Below, piece after piece: positions 24,572 to 34,353 of a DNA stretch of 64,000 nucleotides; positions within the stretch are counted from its first letter, which is position 1; every line of letters begins with the position of its first letter. Both the position numbers and the translations under genes were made by a program. Source of the stretch: Phocaeicola dorei (lineage in GTDB: Bacteria; Bacteroidota; Bacteroidia; Bacteroidales; Bacteroidaceae); the NCBI RefSeq assembly GCF_013009555.1, contig NZ_CP046176.1, forward strand, positions 461,001 through 525,000. The letters are read 5' to 3'. Below the pieces are notes generated by a model. The model did no database searches. It was not told where the DNA came from and saw only the letters and a list, made by a program, of their open reading frames with translations.

Positions 24572-26890
24572 ATGAACAAAAATCAGCAAAAGAACCGGAT
24601 GGGCGCGGTCATTATTTTACTTGCCGCCGCTTGCTTGAATGGTTATGCACAACAAGATTCTACCAAAGTGGCCTCTAATTCGAAAGAGGAAGGCAATCGC
24701 AATGTCATGTTGAATGCGGCTAGTGCCAATGGTCCTCGTGAAATCTCTATCGGTCTGCCCGGTGGTGATGTGAATGTACTCGAAAATGGTCTTCCTGTAG
24801 TATATAATTCGAATCCTCATAATGTAAACACGCATTGGCGCGGAGACAGCAGCTTGGGACATACCGGATTGTTGAAGATTTCCGAAACAGCGATTACTAC
24901 CGGCAATATAGGTTATGCTGTCAATTCATTTACGGAACTCGGCTTGAATAAAGAGAAGAAAATGAATGGCGTGCTGAACTACGGCACCAATCATTTCGGT
25001 AAACAGCAATTTGACTTCAATCTGAATGGAAGCATCGGAAAAGATTGGTTTTACAGCGGCAGTATCTATCAGAATTTTGATCCGGGTTCGTTCAAACTAC
25101 GTTTTGCACAATATCAGGACCGGACTCAGATCTATAAGTTTGCTTTGACTAAGTTCTACAATGAAGGACGTGGACAGCTCTCTGCCATCTACCATTACAG
25201 CAACAGCCATTGGTTGTCCAATGCTACCACCGGTGCACCATTTATTTATGTAGGCGATGGGAGTGTGAAGGAGATTCCCGGTTTCGGTCTCGGTACTTCT
25301 TCCTATCTGCCTAATGTATCGGATATGGTTTATATGGACATGCGTACCGGAGAGATGAAAAAGATCAGTCTGTATGATGCTACGGCCAGTAAAGGAAATC
25401 AGTTGACGGTTCTTAACCGTTACCGGTGGGATAACGGGTTGGAGTGGAAAATCAATATGAAGTATGACCATGCTTTGGGCTCCTATCTGTACCAGACTCC
25501 GATGTCTATGGAGCAGAAAGTATTGGCCGACGGCTATAGCACCAAAGGACTGGATGGAGCTTTGAATCCTTATGAAGGATATGTACAGAGCCGTATGTCC
25601 TGTTTCAACCGGGGGAATATAGATGAATTCTTCTTTACCACCGAGTTGTCGCGGAAGTATGATTATATGACTTGGCGTGTGGGGGTGAACGAATGGTATT
25701 ATGATGTGGACTATGCTTCGAACACTACCATGTACGACCATACGGTAGAAGAATATCCCCAAATGTTGTACAGCGCCGATACGAAGGATATTCATCATTA
25801 CGGAAATACTCCTTATTATAATCTGAACCAGAATGCTTCCGAATATTACAAAGGACATGAAAACAAATTGGCTCTTTATGCTACTCACGATTGGGATATC
25901 ACTGATCAATGGAATGTGTATTATGGCGCACGCTTTGAGTACCAGCGTCTGGCAGGAAAGAACCTGGCGGTATATAATGCCGAAGGCAATCCGGTAGGCC
26001 GCTTTGCCGGTTATCATATCGGGGCAGTTGCGGCCGATGGTACGAAGATAGCTCCCCGTCATTTCAGCTACGATTGGTTGAACATGGCTTTCACGGCGGC
26101 CGCTACTTATAAAATGACGAAACAATTTGGCTTTACCGCCGATTTTACCTACAATACCCAGCGTCCGAATATGTCGAACTTTGCTCCTGCCGAGATGCCG
26201 AATGTAGATAAGATTACGATTCCTTTGGGGCGTGCGGGTATTTATTTCAATAATGACTGGATTAGCCTGACCTCATTATTCAGTTACATTGCCAAGACTA
26301 ACAACAACTCTACCTTGAACCTGATTAATCCGAATAATGATAAGGATATTAAGGCGGCTGCATTGAGTTATGATATTGAAACAATAGGATGGACGACGGA
26401 TGCAGTTGTGAAACCTTTCAAAGGATTTGATTTCCATTTCCTGTTCACTTACCAAAGCCCGAAGTATAAAAAGTATGAAACGGGAGTGACTTTTAGTGAC
26501 GGGACAACATCGGGTATCAATGCCACCGGCAATATCGTTACTGAAATTCCGAAGGTGCTGATAGAGCTGGACCCTAGTTACAACATTACCAAAGACTTGA
26601 AGGTATGGGCAAGTTTCCGTTATTTCAGCAAAACGTATGCGAATATCAAGAATGCTTATTACTTCAACGGTCGTTGGGAAACATTCGGTGGAATTAACTG
26701 GAATGTAAACAAACATCTGTCCTTAAGCGGAACTGTGATAAACTTCTTGAACCAGACCGGTGCTAAGGGCAGCATCTCGGGGGCGGAATTGGTTGATAAG
26801 GAAAATGCGGCAGCATATAATGGCGCATGGATGGCAGGTAGCTATATCCGTCCGTTCACCGTAGAATTTGCGGCGAAAATAACATTCTGA
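24572..26890 (+). CDS. TonB-dependent outer-membrane receptor of the fructan locus
   Basis: A 772-residue protein with a signal peptide (cleavage near GYA, about residue 26) and a plug-plus-barrel layout. The plug covers about 45-150 (REISIGLPGGDVNVLENGLPV) and the rest is a long series of amphipathic strands ending with FAAKITF, a typical barrel end with a terminal aromatic residue. It lacks the N-terminal carboxypeptidase-like domain of classical SusC, and no SusD follows. It should import fructan fragments or free sugar with TonB energy. ATG 24572 is chosen because the longer frame starts upstream of the -7 box. Confidence 0.85.
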   Translation: MNKNQQKNRMGAVIILLAAACLNGYAQQDSTKVASNSKEEGNRNVMLNAASANGPREISIGLPGGDVNVLENGLPVVYNSNPHNVNTHWRGDSSLGHTGLLKISETAITTGNIGYAVNSFTELGLNKEKKMNGVLNYGTNHFGKQQFDFNLNGSIGKDWFYSGSIYQNFDPGSFKLRFAQYQDRTQIYKFALTKFYNEGRGQLSAIYHYSNSHWLSNATTGAPFIYVGDGSVKEIPGFGLGTSSYLPNVSDMVYMDMRTGEMKKISLYDATASKGNQLTVLNRYRWDNGLEWKINMKYDHALGSYLYQTPMSMEQKVLADGYSTKGLDGALNPYEGYVQSRMSCFNRGNIDEFFFTTELSRKYDYMTWRVGVNEWYYDVDYASNTTMYDHTVEEYPQMLYSADTKDIHHYGNTPYYNLNQNASEYYKGHENKLALYATHDWDITDQWNVYYGARFEYQRLAGKNLAVYNAEGNPVGRFAGYHIGAVAADGTKIAPRHFSYDWLNMAFTAAATYKMTKQFGFTADFTYNTQRPNMSNFAPAEMPNVDKITIPLGRAGIYFNNDWISLTSLFSYIAKTNNNSTLNLINPNNDKDIKAAALSYDIETIGWTTDAVVKPFKGFDFHFLFTYQSPKYKKYETGVTFSDGTTSGINATGNIVTEIPKVLIELDPSYNITKDLKVWASFRYFSKTYANIKNAYYFNGRWETFGGINWNVNKHLSLSGTVINFLNQTGAKGSISGAELVDKENAAAYNGAWMAGSYIRPFTVEFAAKITF

Positions 26891-26924
26891 TTTTAATAAT
26901 AAAACTTTTAATACCATATATTCC

Positions 26925-28808
26925 ATGAAAACAAATCTTGTTAACCTTGTATTAGGTTTAGCCTTTACAGCAGGCACAGTTTCCTGTCAGTCACAAAAAA
27001 ATAATCTGGTGTTCGAACATCAGGGGGATACAGTCACTATCGTGCATATTGCTCATTCCGCTAAATATTTGTTGCTTCCGATTCAGGAAGGCAGTAAGGA
27101 AGGACAGGTGAAATTGGAAACAGGCAGTCCGGCTGATACTGAAATGGATATTCGTCTAGCTATCGACAGTGTAGAATATTATGTACCTTTCGCTTTGACT
27201 CAAAGTGAGGGGGGCGCTACGGTGACTATCCGCAATGTGGCCGCTGATGCTCTTTGTTGGGACAGCATTAAAGTCTCGGATACATTTGATACAACAAACA
27301 GAGATAAATTCCGTCCTCTTTACCATCACACTCCGCTTTATGGATGGATGAACGATGCCAACGGACTGGTTTATAAAGATGGTGAATATCACCTTTATTT
27401 CCAGCATAATCCATACGGCTCTATGTGGGGGAATATGCATTGGGGACATTCCGTGAGCAAAGACTTGGTTCATTGGGAACACCTCGACCCGGCGATTGCC
27501 CGTGATACTTTGGGGCATATCTTCTCGGGAAGTGCTATTGTGGATAAAAATAACAGCGCAGGCTACGGTGAGAATACAATTATTGCTTTTTATACTTCGC
27601 ACCGTAATGTACCCGGTGGACAGAGTCAGGTGCAAAGTATGGCATACAGCACGGACAATGGACGCACTTATACAAAATATGAACAAAATCCGGTCCTTAC
27701 TCCGTTTGACGGGCTACAGAATTTCCGTGATCCGAAAGTATTCTGGTATGAGCCCGAACAGAAGTGGATTATGATTGTCAGTGCGGACAAGAATATGCGT
27801 TTTTATTCATCTGCAAACTTGAAGCAGTGGGAATACATGAGTGAATTTGGAGAAGGATTTGGTCCTCAGCCCAATCAGTTTGAATGTCCGGATTTCATTC
27901 AGTTGCCTGTAGATGGTGACCGGTCTAAGATGAAATGGGTGATGATTGTAAATATCAATCCGGGATTTGTTTATGGAGGCAGTGGTACTATGTATTTTGT
28001 AGGCGATTTTGACGGACATCGGTTTGTATGCGATACGAAACCCGAGGTGGTGAAGTGGCTCGACTGGGGAAAAGATCATTATGCCACCGTTTGCTTCTCA
28101 AATACAGACAACCGTATCGTTGCTGTTCCTTGGATGAGCAACTGGCAATATGCTAACTATACTCCTATACAGCAGTTCCGTAGTGCCAATGCTTTGCCAC
28201 GTGAATTGAGTCTGTATACAGGTGAGGACAAGCAGCTTTATCTGAGTGCCGCACCGGTAAAAGAGATGGAAAACTTACGGAAGGATTCTAAAAAACTGGA
28301 TGACTTTACAGTGAATGGTGAGAAGCGTTTTGAAACACTTTTTGAAAATAATGATGGCGCTTTCGAACTGGAACTGCAATTAACATCGGCAGGTAAAGAA
28401 GCTGGTTTTGAATTGCTGAATAGTCTGGGTGAGAAAGTGAGGATTTATCTGGATGCTGCGGAAGGACGTGTGGTAATGGATCGGGCGGAAAGCGGTATTG
28501 TAGACTTTGGCAAGAAGGTAAAGCCGCATGATTTGGATACCGAAGAGAGTTATGCTCGGTATAAAGAAGTGACGGTGAACTATAAAAATGATTTTGCTTT
28601 GGGTACTTGGGCTCCGATAAACACCGCGAAAGGACATAAGGTTCAAGTGTTTGTGGATAATGGAAGTGTGGAACTGTTTGTTGACGGCGGTCGCATTGCC
28701 ATGACTAATCTGGTATTCCCGAATGAACCTTATAACTCCTTACGTTTTTATAGTGAAGGAGGGGAGATGAAAATCTCAGATTTCACAATATATAAATTAG
28801 GTCTATAA
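26925..28808 (+). CDS. Glycoside hydrolase family 32 lipoprotein (fructan hydrolase)
   Basis: This 627-residue protein starts with a lipoprotein signal (Cys21 in TVSC). Residues 25-125 form an extra N-terminal domain of the type often placed before Bacteroides GH32 enzymes. The GH32 propeller follows, with WMNDANG at 141-147 (nucleophile Asp144), FRDP at 267-270 and EC at 320-321 (acid/base Glu320). The C-terminal beta-sandwich ends the protein. It should release fructose from levan, inulin or sucrose-type substrates; linkage cannot be read from the motifs. The Q-S-Q residues after Cys are not acidic, so a periplasmic rather than surface location is likelier. Confidence 0.93.
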   Translation: MKTNLVNLVLGLAFTAGTVSCQSQKNNLVFEHQGDTVTIVHIAHSAKYLLLPIQEGSKEGQVKLETGSPADTEMDIRLAIDSVEYYVPFALTQSEGGATVTIRNVAADALCWDSIKVSDTFDTTNRDKFRPLYHHTPLYGWMNDANGLVYKDGEYHLYFQHNPYGSMWGNMHWGHSVSKDLVHWEHLDPAIARDTLGHIFSGSAIVDKNNSAGYGENTIIAFYTSHRNVPGGQSQVQSMAYSTDNGRTYTKYEQNPVLTPFDGLQNFRDPKVFWYEPEQKWIMIVSADKNMRFYSSANLKQWEYMSEFGEGFGPQPNQFECPDFIQLPVDGDRSKMKWVMIVNINPGFVYGGSGTMYFVGDFDGHRFVCDTKPEVVKWLDWGKDHYATVCFSNTDNRIVAVPWMSNWQYANYTPIQQFRSANALPRELSLYTGEDKQLYLSAAPVKEMENLRKDSKKLDDFTVNGEKRFETLFENNDGAFELELQLTSAGKEAGFELLNSLGEKVRIYLDAAEGRVVMDRAESGIVDFGKKVKPHDLDTEESYARYKEVTVNYKNDFALGTWAPINTAKGHKVQVFVDNGSVELFVDGGRIAMTNLVFPNEPYNSLRFYSEGGEMKISDFTIYKLGL

Positions 28809-28858
28809 ATAGGTCAGGTGAATAAGATGAAGAAATAAAAAATGAAAAAATAAAAGCC

Positions 28859-30019
28859 ATGAATAACAATAAAAACCTATATGCCAAATTAATTCCGGTG
28901 ATGCTTTGTTTCTTCGCCATGGGGTTTGTTGACTTGGTGGGGATTGCGTCGAACTATGTAAAGGCTGACTTGGATCTCACAGATTCGCAAGCCAATGTCT
29001 TCCCCTCACTGGTCTTTTTCTGGTTCCTGATTTTCTCCGTACCTACGGGTGTTCTGATGAATAAGATAGGGCGCAAAAAGACAGTCCTTTTGAGTTTGAT
29101 AATCACTTTTGCTTCTTTATTGATTCCTGTTTTTGGAGACGGCTATACCCTCATGCTTATTTCCTTCTCTTTGTTGGGGATTGGTAATGCATTGATGCAA
29201 ACGTCCTTGAATCCGTTGTTGAGTAATATCATTGCCGGGGACAAGCTGGCAAGTACATTGACTTTCGGACAGTTTGTAAAAGCTATAGCTTCTTTTCTGG
29301 CTCCTTATATTGCCATGTGGGGAGCTACTCAGACCATTCCTTCTTTCGGATTGGGATGGAGGGTGCTGTTTCCTGTCTATATGGTTATAGCTGTTTTGGC
29401 TATTGCCTTGTTGGGTTCCACACCTATCGAGGAGGAGAAGCCCGATAAGGCATCCGGTTTCAAAGCCTGTTTCGCTCTGTTGGGTAAACCGTTTATTTTG
29501 CTATCCTTCATTGGCATCATGTGTCATGTGGGCATTGATGTAGGTACCAATACGACTGCTCCCAAAATATTGATGGAGCGTTTGGATATGACATTGGCTG
29601 AGGCCGGTTTTGCGACAAGCCTTTACTTTATTTTCCGTACGGTAGGATGTTTTCTCGGAGCATTTATTTTGCAAAAGGTTTCTGCGAAGTCCTTCTTTGC
29701 ACTCAGTGTAGTGTTTATGTTACTGGCAATGGCGGGACTTTTTATTTTCCATACGGAAACAATTATTTATATTTGTATTGCCATGATTGGTTTCGGTAAC
29801 TCCAATGTGTTTTCCATTATCTTCTCGCAGGCGTTGTTTGCGATGCCCGATAAGAAAAATGAAGTTTCCGGACTGATGATTATGGGATTGTTCGGTGGTA
29901 CGGTATTTCCGTTGGCTATGGGAGTTGCCAGTGACGCGATGGGACAAAGCGGCGCTGTTGCCGTAATGACTGTAGGAGTGATTTACTTGTTATTATATAC
30001 CTTAAAAATAAAGAAATGA
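28859..30019 (+). CDS. MFS sugar transporter (FucP-like)
   Basis: A 386-residue inner-membrane carrier with twelve hydrophobic helices. The conserved loop MNKIGRKKTVLL between helices 2 and 3 is the MFS signature. The family resembles FucP/glucose-galactose symporters, and its place between a GH32 enzyme and a fructokinase indicates fructose as the main substrate. It overlaps the frame of the kinase by 4 bases if ATG 30016 is used. Confidence 0.9.
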   Translation: MNNNKNLYAKLIPVMLCFFAMGFVDLVGIASNYVKADLDLTDSQANVFPSLVFFWFLIFSVPTGVLMNKIGRKKTVLLSLIITFASLLIPVFGDGYTLMLISFSLLGIGNALMQTSLNPLLSNIIAGDKLASTLTFGQFVKAIASFLAPYIAMWGATQTIPSFGLGWRVLFPVYMVIAVLAIALLGSTPIEEEKPDKASGFKACFALLGKPFILLSFIGIMCHVGIDVGTNTTAPKILMERLDMTLAEAGFATSLYFIFRTVGCFLGAFILQKVSAKSFFALSVVFMLLAMAGLFIFHTETIIYICIAMIGFGNSNVFSIIFSQALFAMPDKKNEVSGLMIMGLFGGTVFPLAMGVASDAMGQSGAVAVMTVGVIYLLLYTLKIKK

Positions 30020-30021
30020 CC

Positions 30022-30918
30022 ATGAATAACATTATTGTAGGAATGGGTGAGGCACTATGGGATGTGCTGCCCGAAGGAAAGAAAATTGGTGGTGCTCCGG
30101 CAAACTTCGCTTATCATGTATCACAATTCGGTTTCGACAGCCGTGTGGTCAGTGCGATTGGTGATGATAAATTGGGTAATGAGATACTTGAGAACTTTGA
30201 TAGCAAGAAATTGAATTATCTGATAGAAAAAGTTCCTTATCCCACCGGAACTGTGCAAGTGGAACTGGATCCTAATGGGGTACCTATGTATGATATAAAG
30301 GAAGGGGTTGCCTGGGATAATATTCCTTTCACTCCCGCTTTGGAGGAACTGGCCCGTAATACCCGTTCGGTATGTTTCGGTTCATTGGCACAGCGCAGTG
30401 TCGTTTCACGGGAGACTATCAACCGTTTCTTGGATACCATGCCCGACGGCGAGGGACAGTGCAAAATCTTTGATGTGAATTTGCGTCAGGGATTCTATAC
30501 GAAGGAGATTCTTTGCAACTCCATGAAAAAATGCAATATTCTGAAGATTAATGATGAAGAACTGGTCACAGTGAGCCGCATGTTCGGTTATCCCGGTATT
30601 GATTTGCAGGATAAATGTTGGATTCTGCTGGCTAAATATAATTTGAAGATGCTGATACTTACTTGTGGTGTTAATGGCAGCTATGTCTTTACTCCGGGTG
30701 AGATTTCATTTGTAGAGACTCCGAAGGTGGAAGTAGCTGATACGGTGGGAGCCGGTGATTCTTTCACGGCAACGTTTGTGGCAGCCGTGTTGAAAGGAAA
30801 ATCGGTTGCCGAAGCGCATAAACTGGCGGTTGAGGTTTCTGCTTATGTATGTACACAAAATGGGGCTATGCCCGAATTGCCTGCCCGTTTGAGGGAACAG
30901 TTGGTTGATAACGGGTAA
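30022..30918 (+). CDS. PfkB-family fructokinase
   Basis: A 298-residue ribokinase-fold sugar kinase. The sugar-binding start is GMGEALWDVLPEGKKIGGAPANF, split here as GEALWDVLPEG and GGAPANFAYH, and the ATP/anion-hole motif near the C-terminus is DTVGAGDSF with catalytic Asp246. In this locus it should phosphorylate fructose imported by the neighbouring MFS carrier. ATG 30022 is chosen; ATG 30016, overlapping the transporter stop, adds two residues and is possible. Confidence 0.92.
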   Translation: MNNIIVGMGEALWDVLPEGKKIGGAPANFAYHVSQFGFDSRVVSAIGDDKLGNEILENFDSKKLNYLIEKVPYPTGTVQVELDPNGVPMYDIKEGVAWDNIPFTPALEELARNTRSVCFGSLAQRSVVSRETINRFLDTMPDGEGQCKIFDVNLRQGFYTKEILCNSMKKCNILKINDEELVTVSRMFGYPGIDLQDKCWILLAKYNLKMLILTCGVNGSYVFTPGEISFVETPKVEVADTVGAGDSFTATFVAAVLKGKSVAEAHKLAVEVSAYVCTQNGAMPELPARLREQLVDNG

Positions 30919-31076
30919 ACCTGCTAAGGGGCGTTATGAAAGAAGCTATAGGATTTTCAGGCATATTATAGATGCCTGAAATCCATTTTAAATGTCTGAA
31001 GAAACTTTTCGAAGAAACAGGAATGGAGTCCTCGATGATTTTTCCAACGTGTGTGGTGCTCTTTTTCCAGCAGATG

Positions 31077-31108
31077 TTTGTTTCATTAGCGGTTACCTTT
31101 TATCTTTG
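31077..31108 (+). promoter_or_regulatory. Promoter of the fructan sensor gene
   Basis: TTTG (31077-31080), 20-base spacer, TATCTTTG (31101-31108): a full Bacteroidetes promoter, 25 bases before the ATG at 31134. It shows that the sensor gene is transcribed separately from the upstream genes. Confidence 0.8.
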
Positions 31109-31133
31109 TGTATCCATAAATATTTTGAGGAAC

Positions 31134-33860
31134 ATGAAAAACTATCTTTTATTGTCCATTTTATGCCTCGCCGGAATTCTGATGTCGTGCACTCAGAAGC
31201 ATACGCGTTATCGCATCGGTGTTTCGCAATGCAGTGATGATGAGTGGCGGCACAAAATGAATAATGAAATAGTTCGTGAAGCTTTATTCTATGATGGGGT
31301 AGAGGTGGAGATACGTACGGCAAAAGACAATAACCGGAACCAGATAGCGGATATCAAATATTTTATTGATAAGAAAGTGGACCTGCTTATTGTCGCTCCA
31401 AACGAAGCGGCAGCCATTACTCCCGTTGTGGAGAAAGCCTATCGGCAGGGAATACCTGTGGTGGTGATTGACCGTAAGATTCTGTCGGACAAGTACACGG
31501 CTTTTGTGGGAGCCGATAATTATGAGATTGGAAAAGATGTGGGGCAATACATTCTCAACCGCCTGCATGGAAAAGGGAAAGTCTTGGAGATAACAGGGCT
31601 TGAAGGCTCCACGCCTGCTATGGAACGCCATAAGGGGTTGACGGATGTGCTGAAAGAAGAGCCCGGAATTGAAATAACTGCCAGCGTAGATGGAGCCTGG
31701 CTGCAAAGTGTGGCAGGTGAGAAAATGGACTCCGTGTTTCAAACTAATAAGAATATAGATTTGGTGTTTGCCCAGAATGACCGCATGGCTATCGGGGCCT
31801 ATTTGTCCGCCCGTCAGCAACAGTTGGAAAAGGAAATGTTGTTTGTCGGCATTGATGCGCTGCCCGGTAAGGAATATGGAGTGGAACAGATCATAAACGG
31901 GGTGCTGGATGCTACATTTATTTATCCGACCGGAGGTGACAAGGTAGTACAGGTGGCGATGGATATTTTGGAGAAACGCCCGTATGAGAGAGATACTAAG
32001 TTATCAACAGCTTTGGTTGATAAAACGAATGCCCGGGTGATGCAATTGCAGACAGACCACATTACCGAACAGGATGGAAAGATAGAACGGCTGAATAATC
32101 AGGTGAACGAATATCTGTCCAGATACTCTGCCCAAACCATGTTTCTGTATGCCTGTCTGATTATTCTGTTATTGTTTGCTGCCTTATTGGCGATTATTGT
32201 CCGTGCCTATTGGACAAAGAACCGGATGAATATGGAACTGTCCCGTCAAAAGAAAAAATTGGAGGAACAACGTGACCAGCTGATTAGCCTTTCCAAACAA
32301 TTGGAAGAGGCGACCCATGCCAAACTGGTTTTCTTTACGAATGTCTCTCATGATTTCCGTACTCCACTCACTTTGGTTGCCGATCCGGTGGAGCAACTAT
32401 TGGAAGATAAGACATTGACTCCCAGACAACAATCCTTATTAAAGGTGGTGCATAAGAATGTACATATCCTGCTGAGGCTTGTCAACCAGATTCTTGATTT
32501 TCGTAAGTATGAAAATGATAAATTGGAATTGGTAAGAGCCAATATGAATCTACGGGTGCAGTTGCAGGAATGGAGTCATTCATTCCAAACTTTGGCTTTG
32601 AAAAAGCATATCCATTTTGTATTGGAGGTGAATGATGACCGGGCAGATTATCTGATGGCAGTGGATGCCGAGAAAATGGAACGTGTCTATTTCAACTTAT
32701 TGTCCAATGCGTTTAAGTTCACACCGGAGAATGGAACCATTACGGTTACACTTTCTACTTTGACGAAGGAGGAAGGTGGGAGATATGCCCGTCTGGTAGT
32801 TGCTGACACTGGTTCGGGAATCTCTGTCCAACATATCCGGCATATCTTCGACCGCTTTTATCAGATTGATGTAAACCATGCGGGTTCGGGTATCGGCCTT
32901 GCCTTGGCAAAGGCTTTTGTCGAACTGCACGGTGGAGAGATAACGGTGGATAGTGTGGAAGGAAAAGGAACTGTATTTACAGTGGATATCCCTATGACAG
33001 TAGTGGAAGAGCCGTCTGCAGACCTCGTGCAGGAACCGCGCATTACACAACAGACGGTGGTGGAGGAGCTGGAGGATATGGAAACAGAAGAGCAGATTCC
33101 GGATGAGAATAAAGAATGTATCTTGATAATAGATGATAACGCGGATGTGCGTGACTATGTGAAGTCATTACTAAAAGAAGAATATACAGTGATAGAGGCT
33201 CCCGACGGGCGTGCCGGATTAAAGAAAGCCATGAAATATGTGCCCGATGCCATAATCTGTGATGTGATGATGCCGGTGATGGATGGATTGGAGTGTTGCA
33301 GAAAGTTGAAAACAGAATTGCAGACTTCCCATATTCCGGTGATGTTGCTCACCGCTTGTTCGTTGGATGAACAGCGGATACAGGGATTTGAGTGTGGGGC
33401 GGATTCTTATATCTCCAAACCCTTTAATTCCAAACTGTTGCTGGTACGTCTTCGTAATCTGATGGATAACCATAAGCGGTTGAAACAATTCTTCGGGGAT
33501 AAGACTACTTTATCTAAAGAACCGGTAAGCGACGTGGATAAAGGCTTTGTTGACCGTTTCAGGGAACTGATAGAAGAAAACTTGGCGGATTCTGAATTAA
33601 GTGTGGAAGATTTAGGCAGTAAGATGGGATTAAGCAGAGTGCAGCTTTATCGTAAGATTAAGGCGCTTACCAATTATTCTCCCAATGAATTAGTACGTAT
33701 TGCCAGATTAAAGAAAGCTGCTTCCTTGCTGGCCTCTTCAGAGAAAACCATATCCGAAATAACGTATGAGGTAGGTTTTACTTCTCCTTCTTATTTTACA
33801 AAGTGTTACAAGGATTATTTCGGGGAAAGTCCTACGGACTTCTTGAAACGCAGAGGATAA
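31134..33860 (+). CDS. Hybrid two-component system sensor/regulator (fructose-sensing type)
   Basis: A 908-residue one-piece signalling protein. Residues 1-20 are a signal segment; 25-300 form a periplasmic-binding-protein-like sugar sensor (RIGVSQCSDDEWRHKMNNEI at its start); one membrane helix is at about 335-358; then a coiled linker, histidine kinase (His406 in NVSHDFRTP, N box NLLSNAFKFTP, DTGSGI, GSGIGLALAKA), receiver domain (Asp710 in ICDVMMP, Lys762 in SKPF) and an AraC-type DNA-binding end (LGSKMGLSRVQLYRKIKAL). This layout matches the B. thetaiotaomicron fructan regulator BT1754, which binds fructose. ATG 31134 is supported by the promoter; the longer frame begins 162 bases earlier. 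Confidence 0.94.
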   Translation: MKNYLLLSILCLAGILMSCTQKHTRYRIGVSQCSDDEWRHKMNNEIVREALFYDGVEVEIRTAKDNNRNQIADIKYFIDKKVDLLIVAPNEAAAITPVVEKAYRQGIPVVVIDRKILSDKYTAFVGADNYEIGKDVGQYILNRLHGKGKVLEITGLEGSTPAMERHKGLTDVLKEEPGIEITASVDGAWLQSVAGEKMDSVFQTNKNIDLVFAQNDRMAIGAYLSARQQQLEKEMLFVGIDALPGKEYGVEQIINGVLDATFIYPTGGDKVVQVAMDILEKRPYERDTKLSTALVDKTNARVMQLQTDHITEQDGKIERLNNQVNEYLSRYSAQTMFLYACLIILLLFAALLAIIVRAYWTKNRMNMELSRQKKKLEEQRDQLISLSKQLEEATHAKLVFFTNVSHDFRTPLTLVADPVEQLLEDKTLTPRQQSLLKVVHKNVHILLRLVNQILDFRKYENDKLELVRANMNLRVQLQEWSHSFQTLALKKHIHFVLEVNDDRADYLMAVDAEKMERVYFNLLSNAFKFTPENGTITVTLSTLTKEEGGRYARLVVADTGSGISVQHIRHIFDRFYQIDVNHAGSGIGLALAKAFVELHGGEITVDSVEGKGTVFTVDIPMTVVEEPSADLVQEPRITQQTVVEELEDMETEEQIPDENKECILIIDDNADVRDYVKSLLKEEYTVIEAPDGRAGLKKAMKYVPDAIICDVMMPVMDGLECCRKLKTELQTSHIPVMLLTACSLDEQRIQGFECGADSYISKPFNSKLLLVRLRNLMDNHKRLKQFFGDKTTLSKEPVSDVDKGFVDRFRELIEENLADSELSVEDLGSKMGLSRVQLYRKIKALTNYSPNELVRIARLKKAASLLASSEKTISEITYEVGFTSPSYFTKCYKDYFGESPTDFLKRRG

Positions 33861-33867
33861 GAACTAT

Positions 33868-33906
33868 ATCCCCCGTAGGGAGTAATGCTTACGCTCTACG
33901 GGGGAT
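33868..33906. terminator. Bidirectional terminator between the sensor gene and the ACT protein gene
   Basis: ATCCCCCGTAG (33868-33878) pairs perfectly with CTACGGGGGAT (33896-33906), and GAG/CTC extends the stem inside. Confidence 0.75.
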
Positions 33907-33913
33907 GTATATT

Positions 33914-34342
33914 TTAAATCAGCGTTGATAAATCTTTCTCAGCTACGAAAGAGAGATTATTAAGAATAATCACTTCTCTTGCTCTGTCGGGATTATCTGT
34001 GCGGAAAATCAATATGCCTTTGTTCCCTAACAAGAAGGAATACAGATAAGTGATTCCTATTTTGGCTTCACTGAAAATGGTGATAGCGTCCGCTGCCCGT
34101 CCCGGCTGATTATCCAGTGTGATGGCGAACACATCAGAGAGCGCCACAGATATTCCGGCCTCTTTCTGTGTTTCGTATGCGCGTTTGGGTTCCGAGCAGA
34201 TGATACGGTAAATGCCATATTCCACTGTATCGGCAATAGTGGAGGCAATCAGTTGTATGCCTGCTTCTTTTAATAAGTTCAATACCCTTTGTAGAGTCCC
34301 CGATTTATTTTCAATGAAGACGGATAATTGTTGTATAGTCAT
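33914..34342 (-). CDS. Tandem ACT-domain protein downstream of PaaK
   Basis: A 142-residue cytoplasmic protein with two ACT domains (about 1-65 and 70-142; IQQLSVFIENKSGTLQRVLN, then VFAITLDNQPGRAADAITIF). ACT domains bind small molecules, usually amino acids. Small double-ACT proteins often sit next to phenylacetate-CoA ligases in anaerobes, where they may sense aromatic amino acids or acids. It starts 11 bases after the ligase stop, so the two are cotranscribed. Confidence 0.9.
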   Translation of the reverse strand: MTIQQLSVFIENKSGTLQRVLNLLKEAGIQLIASTIADTVEYGIYRIICSEPKRAYETQKEAGISVALSDVFAITLDNQPGRAADAITIFSEAKIGITYLYSFLLGNKGILIFRTDNPDRAREVIILNNLSFVAEKDLSTLI

Positions 34343-34353
34343 AAACTTATTTT

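Noticed and set aside
25097..26125. Leftward 342-residue open frame inside the TonB-dependent receptor gene
   Set aside because: Antisense to a well-supported gene; composition is Ile/His/Ser-rich with no family pattern; a shadow frame.
30972..31133. N-terminal extension of the hybrid sensor by 54 residues
   Set aside because: A complete -33/-7 promoter lies inside it at 31077-31108, and the ATG at 31134 gives a proper signal segment.
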